A stretch of DNA of 19,408 bases, taken from the NCBI GenBank assembly GCA_964617145.1, contig CAZTVN010000022.1, positions 1-19,408 of the forward strand, in the 5' to 3' direction. The position numbers were made by a program, and so were the translations under genes. A model generated the notes under the pieces. That model was not told the DNA's origin, ran no database searches, and was given only the letters and a program-made list of their open reading frames with translations. The DNA comes from CAZTVN01 sp964617145 (GTDB lineage: Bacteria; Patescibacteriota; Gracilibacteria; UBA1369; JACRIC01). This document shows positions 12,730-19,408 of the stretch, one piece after another; within the stretch, counting starts at the first letter, position 1; the number at the start of each line of letters is the position of its first letter.

Positions 12730-14510
12730 GTGGACAAGATTGTTGTTTTAGATTTTGGAGGACAGTATGCTCATCTTATTGCGAATCGCATCCGCAAGCT
12801 TGGTGTGTATGCTGAAATTAAACAGGGGAAAACCCTTGCGGAGAAACTCGTTTCGGCTCGTGGGCTTATACTTTCTGGTGGCCCAGCCAGCGTTTATGAT
12901 TCTGGAGTTCCTCTGTGTGATAAACGTATTTTTTCCTTAGGAATTCCTGTTCTTGGGATATGTTACGGGCATCAACTTATGGCTTATACACTTTCAGGCA
13001 AAGTTGAATCGGGAAAAGTCCGTGAATATGGCAAAGCCGAGCTCAATATTATAAAAAAAGAAGGCATTTTAAAAGATTTTTCGGAGAGAAATATGCAAGT
13101 TTGGATGAGCCACGGGGATCAAATAACCGTTCTTCCTGAAGGATTTGAGGTTGTTGCGAAAACCCAAGATTGCCCAACAGCGGTGATAGGAAATTTTAAG
13201 AAAAATTTCTACGGCGTGCAATTCCATCCAGAAGTTACTCATACACCAAAGGGTAAAGATATTTTCAATAATTTTATTACTTTGTGCGGTTGCGCCAGGA
13301 CATGGACTATTTCGCATTATATTGAACAAATTATTCCTTCTCTTCAAAAACAGATTGGTAACAAAAAAGTGTTTATGCTTGTCAGTGGAGGAGTTGACTC
13401 AACTGTCGCCTTCGCTCTTTTGAATAAGGCTCTCGGAACTGATCGAGTTTATGGCCTTTTTGTTGATACAGGGCTTATGCGTCTCAATGAACGCATTCAT
13501 GTAGAACGTGCTTTAAAAGATGCTGGTTTTAATAATCTTCATGCCTATGATGCGTCGCGGGAGTTTTTACGGGCGCTTATGAGGGTCTATAATCCTNNNN
13601 NNNNNNTTCTATTCAAAAACGTGTTGCCTACAAACTCAATTTAAACCCTGATGAATGGCTTCTTGGACAAGGAACTATCTATCCTGACACCATTGAAAGT
13701 GCTTCTGTAAGCCGTTATGCGGACAAAATTAAGACCCATCACAATCGTGTGCCACAAATAGAAGTACTTATCAGGCAGGGCAAAGTCGTTGAACCTTTGA
13801 AAGATCTTTATAAGGATGAAGTACGGGAAGTAGGCGAAAAACTTCGTATTCCTGAAGATCTTATTTATCGTCATCCTTTTCCAGGCCCTGGGCTTGCGGT
13901 TCGTTGTCTTTGCGCAAAGGGAGAAGATTATCCAAAACGCCACCTTGAACTCGAGCGAGAGATTAATATGTGCTTGGGGGATACTGAACTGCGGGGACAT
14001 GTCCTTCCTATTAAGAGTGTCGGCGTACAAGGTGATGCGAGAACTTACCGTCATCCGCTTGCACTCTTTGGTGATACCGATTGGGAAACACTTGATATGG
14101 TTTCGACTCGTCTGACGAATCAATTCAATGAAATAAATAGAGTGCTTTATAGCATCATTCCTAATCACATTGAGCAGGTGAGCGTTTTTCCCCGTTTTGT
14201 TGGACCGAAGCGTATTTTTACTCTTCAAAAAGCGGATAAAATTGTGATGGATATTGTTGCGGAAAAAGAACTTGAACGTTCCATTTGGCAGTTTCCGGTT
14301 GTTCTCATCCCTGTTTCTATCAATAATTCTGGAAAAGAATCCATTGTACTTCGCCCCGTGTATTCGCAGGAAGCTATGACCGCAGAATTTGCGAAAATTG
14401 ATCTTAAAACCGTCCATGAGATGGCAAAACAGCTTTTAGAACTTGAGGAAATTGGTTCGGTTTTTTACGATATCACTAATAAGCCCCCAGCGACTATTGA
14501 GTGGGAATAA
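12730..14510 (+). CDS. guaA: GMP synthase (glutamine-hydrolysing), interrupted by an assembly gap
   Basis: This converts XMP to GMP using ATP and glutamine-derived ammonia. The N-terminal class I glutaminase has its nucleophile C78 in GICYGHQ and partners H166 and E168 in QFHPEVT. The ATP-pyrophosphatase P-loop is SGGVDST (219-225), and the C-terminal dimerisation domain ends with NKPPATIEWE. The gene is complete at both ends but broken by Ns at 13597-13606. Before the gap the frame ends ...LMRVYNP; after it the frame resumes as IQKRVAYKLNLNPDEWLLGQGTIYPD in a different phase. True missing length must be 2 mod 3 and is probably around 40 bp, as the 'EKRKIIG..FI' segment is missing. Start is GTG at 12730; a purine-rich AAGGAG lies about 25 bp upstream, too far for a normal ribosome site. 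Confidence 0.95.
13597..13606. other. Assembly gap (10 Ns) inside guaA
   Basis: Ten ambiguous bases join two parts of guaA that are out of phase, so the gap is a scaffold placeholder and not a measured length. Confidence 0.95.
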
Positions 14511-14518
14511 AACAAGTT

Positions 14519-15673
14519 TTATAAGAGTGTGAGTTTCAAAATATACGAGGCGATAATGGGAATAATAAGATTATCGTCTATTTCAAATTTCCCGATTCTC
14601 CAAGGAATCGTCTCCGCTACCATGCTGATGATACTTGCCAAAAGTGCCGGAATAAAAGGAACAAAAAAATATGCCGCGAATGTTGAAACAACAATGGCTG
14701 AAAGCGTTCCTTCGAGATATTTTTTGCGACTCCATGGTATTTTTACTCGTCCTAAACGTCTTCCTGCGATATTTGCTATACTATCTCCAACAGCCATGAT
14801 GATAATGCCAGCTAAGGCGATATTTTGTGGGAAAAATTTTAAGGCCAAAAATGAGCCCAAAACAAGGAAAAAGGATCCGCGCCCTGGAAAATGTTTTCGA
14901 TGCTCTTCTCGTTCAAAATATTCCAAAATATGGTCAATGAGAGGGAGGCGATACTTTCGTGCTAGAAGCGAACAGATTCCTCCAACAATGAGAATAATCA
15001 AAAGGCCTTCGCTTTTTAATACGCCCTGTTTTATCAAAAGAATAATCGCAATCCCTGTAATCGTGTGAGCAATTTGTCTCCTTAATTCGCAGGCGTTGTT
15101 GATGTGGAGTATGCATTTTTCTACAAAACGATACTTTTGCTCACACCACTCAATAAACCATCCGATGCCAAGTCCTAAGATTATACCTCCCACAACATCG
15201 CTTAAAAAGTGTACTCCCACGTACATACGACTGAAAGCCATAATAACGGCAAAGATTGTCCAAGGAAGACGATATTTTTCGAGTTTTCCTTTCAGGAGAG
15301 GAATTATCGCAAATGCTATGGTGGCATGACCGCTTGGGAACGATGCTTCGGCTTCAAATATTAAATTGGGAATATTGAGTATCTCATATGGTCTTGGGAA
15401 GTTAAACAACCTTTTCAGCAAAAAGGAGAGTTCTAAAGCCAATGCTAAACTTATGGCGATAAGAGAGACATCTTTCCCATCATTATCGACCAAAAGGAAG
15501 CTTGCGAGTAAAATCGTCGCTACGATCAAGCCGAAATTGGTAAACCATACAAAAATGGGATTTAAGATATCAAGCCTTAAACTGATAATAAGCTTAAGAA
15601 ACGTTTCATCAATGATGAAACTTATCAGGAGAAGAGCAATGAGAAAAAGTATTGAAATGGTCCGATATTTCAT
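14519..15673 (-). CDS. Fusion of PAP2 lipid phosphatase and CTP-dependent lipid kinase/cytidylyltransferase-like domain
   Basis: A 384-aa multi-pass membrane protein. Residues 1-~180 form a PAP2 phosphatase with all three catalytic motifs: KRLFNFPRP (87-95), PSGH (113-116) and SRMYVGVHFLSD (148-159, catalytic H155). Residues ~195-384 form a second multi-helix domain of the phosphatidate cytidylyltransferase/dolichol kinase-like family: RRQIAH (198-203), GDSIANIAGRRLGR (306-319), KKYLEGTLS (317-325). PAP2 enzymes dephosphorylate lipid phosphates such as undecaprenyl pyrophosphate; the second family includes CTP-dependent polyprenol and diacylglycerol kinases and vitamin E phytol kinase. A role in carrier-lipid phosphorylation balance is inferred. 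It is convergent with guaA, 8 bp apart. Confidence 0.85.
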   Translation of the reverse strand: MKYRTISILFLIALLLISFIIDETFLKLIISLRLDILNPIFVWFTNFGLIVATILLASFLLVDNDGKDVSLIAISLALALELSFLLKRLFNFPRPYEILNIPNLIFEAEASFPSGHATIAFAIIPLLKGKLEKYRLPWTIFAVIMAFSRMYVGVHFLSDVVGGIILGLGIGWFIEWCEQKYRFVEKCILHINNACELRRQIAHTITGIAIILLIKQGVLKSEGLLIILIVGGICSLLARKYRLPLIDHILEYFEREEHRKHFPGRGSFFLVLGSFLALKFFPQNIALAGIIIMAVGDSIANIAGRRLGRVKIPWSRKKYLEGTLSAIVVSTFAAYFFVPFIPALLASIISMVAETIPWRIGKFEIDDNLIIPIIASYILKLTLL

Positions 15674-15741
15674 TTCCTGTATGATAGCACGGAAGGGGGC
15701 TTAAGGCTCTAGCTTGCTTCGAGAATGTGAAGAGTAAAAAC

Positions 15742-15770
15742 TTGACTTTTATTCTATTAAATTCTATAAT
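15742..15770 (+). promoter_or_regulatory. Strong promoter of the potassium channel gene
   Basis: TTGACT (15742-15747), an exact 17-bp spacer and a perfect TATAAT (15765-15770), 23 bp before the ATG at 15794. The start point at about 15777 leaves a leader of under 20 nt without a Shine-Dalgarno motif. Confidence 0.7.
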
Positions 15771-15793
15771 ATATAGATTATTTTCACATTTTT

Positions 15794-16570
15794 ATGCGTG
15801 AATATCCTGATGTTTCCGCTCTGATTCATAAAATTGAGGAGCAATCCGATCTTGAACAAAAAGAGGACATGCAGGCTGTCTTTTTGCAACGCCTTAATGC
15901 TCTTCCAAAATATGAATATCGTGAACGGGGAATTTGTCTCTATTATATTCTTCGAATTATTTTAAGCACTCACCAACATTATGAAACTACTCAAGCCCAG
16001 AAATATTACGAAAAAATGCTTGATTGTTTTCGAGCACAACATCGAAAATATGGAGAAAAACGTACAAAGAAACTTCACAAAAATACCCGTACCCGCATTG
16101 ACCACTTTTATCGCCTCATGGAACGCGTCTTTTCTTCCCTTGAAGTTTTATATGATCAAAAAGACTTTATTGACGCGGTTCGCCGTGCTTATGAAGAAAA
16201 AATGTACTATAGAAAATACTCTTTTTTATTTCGACGCCAATATCTTCACTTTGGCGAATACACTTTCCTTGATATTACCTGTAAATATGGAAACAGCTTT
16301 TTTCGCTGGGGTTTGACGGCCCTAAGCTTTGCCCTTTTTCTTTCTGGTATTTATTATCTCTTGGATTTAAGCTCTTCCCATGAGCTCAAGATGGTTACAA
16401 GCGGAAACTGGTATGATTATATTTACTTTTCGATTATCACCTTTACCAGCCTTGGATATGGCGATATTACACCTACAACCCCTCTTTTAAAATTTCTCGC
16501 AAGTTTTGAAGTTTTCTTCGGCTTTATCATGCTTGGTGTTTTCGTCAATCTTATTCAAAAGAAACTCTAG
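15794..16570 (+). CDS. Two-helix potassium-channel-like protein with long N-terminal cytosolic domain
   Basis: A 258-aa membrane protein. About 165 N-terminal residues are soluble, helical and charged, and match no domain I recognise (several EK/YE-rich helices). They are followed by a first membrane helix (~170-190, WGLTALSFALFLSGIYYLL), a pore loop with the selectivity-type motif TSLGYGD (218-224, in FTSLGYGDITP) and a second helix (~233-253). The arrangement matches the Ion_trans_2 potassium channel core, which would assemble as a tetramer. In most bacterial channels of this size the regulatory domain is C-terminal (RCK); here it is N-terminal and the protein ends seven residues after the last helix. 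The gene has its own strong promoter and stands alone. Confidence 0.83.
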   Translation: MREYPDVSALIHKIEEQSDLEQKEDMQAVFLQRLNALPKYEYRERGICLYYILRIILSTHQHYETTQAQKYYEKMLDCFRAQHRKYGEKRTKKLHKNTRTRIDHFYRLMERVFSSLEVLYDQKDFIDAVRRAYEEKMYYRKYSFLFRRQYLHFGEYTFLDITCKYGNSFFRWGLTALSFALFLSGIYYLLDLSSSHELKMVTSGNWYDYIYFSIITFTSLGYGDITPTTPLLKFLASFEVFFGFIMLGVFVNLIQKKL

Positions 16571-16600
16571 GGAGGTGCTGAAAAACATGCTGTCCCCACG
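16571..16600. repeat. Partial copy (C) of the palindromic repeat end
   Basis: Immediately after the channel gene's TAG, the stretch GTGCTGAAAAACAT (16575-16588) matches the outer arm of copy A (ATGCTGAAAAACAT at 4293-4306) at 13 of 14 positions, in a GGGA context as in A and B. The other arm and interior are absent. It may be a remnant; being short, it could be chance. The rest of the gap up to 16674 shows nothing I can name. Confidence 0.45.
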
Positions 16601-16674
16601 AAATAGCGGTTCTTTATGGAATGGGCACCGAGAAGATTTCTATTACGCAGAGGATTTCCATTAAACTTTATTTT

Positions 16675-17340
16675 CTACTTTTTTGTTACAAGAAACCAGA
16701 GTATTGGCTGGGCCACAAGAATCAAAAAAAGTACGATGATGTAGGCAAGTTTATTGACTTTTTCTATTTTGAGATCGTAATTTAATTTTTTTATTTCTTG
16801 GCTTTTTTTTTCAAGTTGATTTTCGAGTTCTTTTTCCTGTTGCTTCACTTTTAGACTTTCTGATTGATAGTCAAGAAGAGGGATGCTATTTTTCAGCATG
16901 GCTTCAAGGTGGCCTACTCGATAATTTGCTCCCTCAAGTCTCGTTTGTTGGGTTTTTATTTCCTTGAGAAGTTCAAGATAGAGATTTTGGAAGATTTTTT
17001 CAGGATTCTCTTCATCTTTTTTTGGTGTTTCAAAGGCTTTTGATTCTTCATGAGGCATTTTGTATTTCAGAGACCGTTTGTATTCTTGAGAAAATTCATG
17101 TTTTTGAGTGAATTCATTCTTTTGACCGAGTTCGTGCTTTTGAGCGAGTTCGTGCTCAAATCTTGATAATCTTTTTTTGAACTTTTCTATCTCGTTTTTA
17201 TTGAGCAAAACTCTATTCTCCACTTTATGATAATTGATAAGTCCTCTCTTTATATAACGGTCCAATGTTCTTAGTGATACTTTTAGGCTTTCTGATGCCT
17301 CTTTTCTATCGATCGCGTATACATTTTTTTGAGTGGACAT
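16675..17340 (-). CDS. Membrane-anchored helix-turn-helix protein with hexapeptide repeats
   Basis: I do not recognise a named family for the 221-aa protein as a whole. Residues ~8-55 look like a MerR/excisionase-type helix-turn-helix (YAIDRKEASESLKVSLRTLDRYIKRGLI, then HKVENRVLLNKNEIEKF). Residues 63-92 are built from about five 6-residue repeats (HELAQK, HELGQK, NEFTQK, HEFSQE, YKRSLK). Residues ~115-195 are a long charged coiled coil. Residues ~198-217 form a single membrane helix (LAYIIVLFLILVAQPILWFL) just before the C-terminal TKK. DNA-binding at one end and membrane insertion at the other is seen; function as a tethered regulator or DNA-membrane anchor is inferred. Three TGTCTA-type sites lie directly before its ATG, suggesting self-regulation. 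Confidence 0.72.
   Translation of the reverse strand: MSTQKNVYAIDRKEASESLKVSLRTLDRYIKRGLINYHKVENRVLLNKNEIEKFKKRLSRFEHELAQKHELGQKNEFTQKHEFSQEYKRSLKYKMPHEESKAFETPKKDEENPEKIFQNLYLELLKEIKTQQTRLEGANYRVGHLEAMLKNSIPLLDYQSESLKVKQQEKELENQLEKKSQEIKKLNYDLKIEKVNKLAYIIVLFLILVAQPILWFLVTKK
17092..17163 (-). repeat. 18-bp tandem repeats inside the HTH gene
   Basis: Four 18-bp units in tandem (starting near 17092, 17110, 17128 and 17146) with cores like TTCGTGCTTTTGAGC encode the hexapeptide repeats. Units differ at several positions, so they are not a very recent expansion. Confidence 0.6.
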
Positions 17341-17705
17341 TGGTGTCTAGTTAATGTGTCTACTTGTGTCTACTTCAATTTATAACGAAATCGACCTTAG
17401 ACCATTTTTCTTTATTTATTTTATTTTAAATTTTGCTTTCTGTCCAACAAAAAATTGCTTTTGATTCATCAAATCTATAACTCATATACTTTTTAAAACT
17501 TGAAACGATCCAATTTTACCAAAATTTAACCTTTTGTATAGTCGATAGTCAATTTTTATTTATTTTAAGCCATTTTTTAGGTATAGACATAGAAGTAGAC
17601 ATTTTTGTCTACTGTCTACTCTTTTTTGTATAGTCGATTCATACTTTTATCAGTTATTACCTATATAAAATGAGTAGACAATAGTGTCTATATCTATGTG
17701 TCTAC
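17341..17705. promoter_or_regulatory. AT-rich intergenic region with many TGTCTAC/GTAGACA sites
   Basis: This gene-free stretch holds repeated 7-mers. Direct copies TGTCTAG (17344-17350), TGTCTAC (17357-17363) and TGTCTAC (17367-17373) sit just before the HTH gene. Further copies are ATAGACA (17583-17589), the palindrome GTAGACATTTTTGTCTAC (17595-17612), an abutting TGTCTAC (17613-17619), the palindrome GTAGACAATAGTGTCTAT (17674-17691) and TGTCTAC (17699-17705). Both palindromes have a 4-bp centre, typical of a dimeric binding site. The region lies between the divergent HTH and GH18-like genes. The adjacent HTH protein is the obvious candidate binder. Confidence 0.7.
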
Positions 17706-17729
17706 TTGTTTAACTTTTTGTATAGGCGA
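17532..17729 (+). repeat. Three copies of a TTTTGTATAGTCGAT repeat
   Basis: TTTTGTATAGTCGAT occurs at 17532-17546 and 17624-17638, and TTTTGTATAGGCGA (one change) at 17716-17729, all on the plus strand. Spacings are about 92 bp each. They alternate with the TGTCTAC sites. Each contains a -10-like TATAG, but no convincing -35 box is at the right distance. Confidence 0.6.
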
Positions 17730-17786
17730 ATGTTAGGCCTTCCTAATATTTTACTTTTTCCTTCTGTCCTCTATCATGGTTGCGTT

Positions 17787-18776
17787 ATGTTTCACTTCTT
17801 TTTAGGCAAATTAGGCAAAAAATTTTGTTTTATCCTTTTTTTTCTTTTCCTGATTGGTTTTTGGTATTTCGTTTGGGGTATCCATAGAGACATTCCTTCT
17901 CGTAACCAAAAAGAAAATGCTCTTTGGATCGGCCATACTTACGCGCAAGAACCAAAAACTCTTGAAGAAATAGAAACACTGGTTTCGATTTTATCGAAAC
18001 ATCATATCCGATATGTTTATGTCCATGTTGGGCCGCTTGAACCTTTTGGCACCCTTGATCCGCAGCGTTACCGCACTTCTTATGACTTCCTGAAAACCGC
18101 ACAAACACTTGCTCCTGAAATTCAGTTTCAAGCTTGGCTCGGACAAATTCGCTCAAAACTTCGCCTCGAAAGCAAAGATGTGAGATCGAATATCGTCGAT
18201 CTTTCACTTAAACTTGTTCGTGAAGTTGGATTTTCGGGCATTCACCTTGATATAGAACCTATTTTTGATGGAGATAAAGCTTTTCTTGAACTTATGAGTT
18301 CTCTTTCAAAACGACTTCCCAAGTCAGCCCTTCTCTCTGTGGCTTCTGATGAATGGCAATCAAAAACGCTTACTCCTTTTGTATCTTTCTTGATTGGGAA
18401 AAAAAGTCGAAGTTTTTGGGGGACGAAATATTTTCAACAGGTTTCTGAATTTGCTGATCATATCGTTGTTATGACTTATGACAGCTCTCTTCCTTACTCG
18501 TGGCTTTATTCCTTTTGGGTGGAACAACAGATTATCTACATCACGAATGCTTTAAAAAATACCAACGCGAAGGTACTTATCGGTCTTCCTACTTATAAAA
18601 ATCGGACTAAAAGCTTCGCTCCTGAGGCTGAAAATCTCTCAAGCGGCATTACCGGCGTTATTCGGGGTTTAGAGAATATAAGAAGCCATCGCGATGCTTT
18701 TTCTGGTATTGCTCTTTATCCTTATTGGACGATGGATGAGACTGATTGGCATACCCTTGATACCCTCTGGCCATGA
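17787..18776 (+). CDS. GH18-like (chitinase-superfamily fold) membrane-anchored protein
   Basis: A protein with an N-terminal signal anchor (KLGKK then CFILFFLFLIGFWYFVWG) and an extracytoplasmic domain resembling a glycoside hydrolase family 18 TIM barrel. The active-site strand reads GFSGIHLDIEP: the catalytic glutamate (E157 from this start) and the preceding D of the DxxDxDxE motif are kept, but the first aspartates are S and H. Other barrel-like strands are YVYVHVGPL, FQAWLGQI, LSVAS, IVVMTYDSS and VLIGLPTY; MTYD is typical of the family. The substrate is unknown, and it may be a non-classical hydrolase or binding protein. ATG 17787 places the anchor at the N-terminus; ATG 17730 and TTG 17706 are in-frame alternatives. 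It overlaps ybeY by 4 bp. Confidence 0.75.
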   Translation: MFHFFLGKLGKKFCFILFFLFLIGFWYFVWGIHRDIPSRNQKENALWIGHTYAQEPKTLEEIETLVSILSKHHIRYVYVHVGPLEPFGTLDPQRYRTSYDFLKTAQTLAPEIQFQAWLGQIRSKLRLESKDVRSNIVDLSLKLVREVGFSGIHLDIEPIFDGDKAFLELMSSLSKRLPKSALLSVASDEWQSKTLTPFVSFLIGKKSRSFWGTKYFQQVSEFADHIVVMTYDSSLPYSWLYSFWVEQQIIYITNALKNTNAKVLIGLPTYKNRTKSFAPEAENLSSGITGVIRGLENIRSHRDAFSGIALYPYWTMDETDWHTLDTLWP

Positions 18777-19240
18777 TGAAGTTGTTTTTCACCAATAAGA
18801 CTGCCTATAAAATTTCTCCATCTCTCTTTAGCTCACTCTTTCCAAAAATTGAATGGGCACTTAAAGAACATTTTGCCCCTCATACCATTTATGAGATTGG
18901 ACTTATTCTTGTTTCTTCTCAAAAAATTCGAAGCATCAATAAAAAACATCGTGGTATCGATATGGAAACGGATGTCATTTCTTTGAATCTTATGCCAGAT
19001 ATCACTGACACATTTAATCCTCAACGCTATACTCTTGCTGGAGAAATTTATATTTCTGTTGAGACTGCCATTTCTCAAACCGAGGAACACGGATACCCTT
19101 TAGATCGTGAACTTCAGATTCTTTTTGTCCATGGTATACTGCATATATTTGGATATGACCATGAGCGAACAAAAAGAGAGACTCAAAAAATGCATCAAAA
19201 AGAAATTGAGATACTCGGCGAACAAGGGCTCATTCGTTAA
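18773..19240 (+). CDS. ybeY: Endoribonuclease YbeY
   Basis: A metal-dependent single-strand RNase involved in 16S rRNA 3'-end maturation and ribosome quality control. The 155-aa protein has the family zinc motif HGILHIFGYDHE near residues 122-133 (three histidines) and the upstream NKKHRGIDMETDVISL segment with the conserved 'N..(H/Y)R....TDVLSF'-type pattern. The length is normal. It is translationally coupled to the upstream gene by an ATGA overlap; a second ATG directly follows (18776). Confidence 0.95.
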   Translation: MMKLFFTNKTAYKISPSLFSSLFPKIEWALKEHFAPHTIYEIGLILVSSQKIRSINKKHRGIDMETDVISLNLMPDITDTFNPQRYTLAGEIYISVETAISQTEEHGYPLDRELQILFVHGILHIFGYDHERTKRETQKMHQKEIEILGEQGLIR

Positions 19241-19408
19241 AAAAATTTTTACTCTCCGAGGATCTTTATTAATGTTGATTGTTTCGAGGTTCACGGACAG
19301 TCCTTTTATTGTCCGATTTCGTTGCCCTGTAACAAGAGCGTTGTAACTGCTCGCAATGATAAAAAGCGGGCGGGGCTTTCCCTTTCGTCCTGCCTCCGCA
19401 TTGACCGT
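19241..19408. other. Intergenic end of the window, no gene seen
   Basis: After the ybeY stop the sequence contains one inverted repeat, CGGACA (19294-19299) with TGTCCG (about 10 bp apart), without a U-run, and a GC-richer tail. No ORF or RNA gene can be supported in these 168 bp. Confidence 0.5.

Noticed and set aside
13607..13644. Continuation of guaA through the Ns in the original frame (ending LPTNSI)
   Set aside because: The conserved guaA sequence after the gap is in another frame; the N count is only a placeholder.
17341..17705. CRISPR array
   Set aside because: The repeats are 7 bp, unevenly spaced and in both orientations; no cas gene is present.

Overview
The window looks like chromosomal DNA of a Candidate Phyla Radiation (Patescibacteria) bacterium assembled from a metagenome. 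The reasons are the AT-rich sequence, starts with almost no Shine-Dalgarno motifs (GTG, TTG and probably ATA are used besides ATG), small proteins, a class I (archaeal-type) lysyl-tRNA synthetase, a variant ArgRS, and a run of Ns inside guaA. UGA is used as a stop, so this is not the UGA=Gly Gracilibacteria/Absconditabacteria code. The exact lineage is an inference I cannot settle from the sequence.

Region 1 (1-2101) is the most interesting part: an integron-like system. A 271-aa tyrosine recombinase gene (+) is divergent from two minus-strand one-ORF units. Each unit ends in a ~128-bp imperfect palindrome built as 7-4-11 bp / loop / 11-1-7 bp. The two palindromes share this architecture but not their stem sequences, which is how integron attC sites behave. 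At both ends of each unit the 7-bp R boxes are perfect complements, as expected if each unit was once a circle (unit 1 = 625-1157, unit 2 = 52-624); a third unit runs off the left edge. Each unit also carries an extra 12-bp complementary arm outside the R box, which classical attC sites lack as far as I know. The recombinase lacks the extra segment typical of IntI. Unit 1 encodes an unknown 99-aa protein and unit 2 an ACT-domain protein.

Region 2 (2102-5751): tRNA-Ser(TGA), argS (-), a long hairpin repeat, and a CNNM/CorC-type membrane protein gene broken by a frameshift. Region 3 (5768-9382, minus) is a tight gene cluster yraN, PEGA-domain membrane protein, dxr, infC, rpmI, rplT, closed by a bidirectional terminator shared with the CorC gene. 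infC appears to start at ATA. Region 4 (9515-14510, plus): dnaB, a second copy of the hairpin repeat, class I lysS, and guaA (interrupted by an assembly gap). Region 5 (14519-16570): a PAP2 phosphatase fused to a CTP-dependent lipid-kinase/cytidylyltransferase-like domain, and a two-helix potassium channel with its own strong promoter.

Region 6 (16675-19240): a membrane-anchored helix-turn-helix protein, then ~400 bp of AT-rich DNA holding many TGTCTAC/GTAGACA sites (two as 18-bp palindromes) and three copies of a TTTTGTATAGTCGAT-like repeat, then a GH18-like membrane-anchored protein overlapping ybeY. The last 168 bp hold no gene I can support.

Most genes are housekeeping (translation, replication, GMP and isoprenoid precursor synthesis). 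The accessory content is the integron-like array, the palindromic repeat family and the HTH/operator region.
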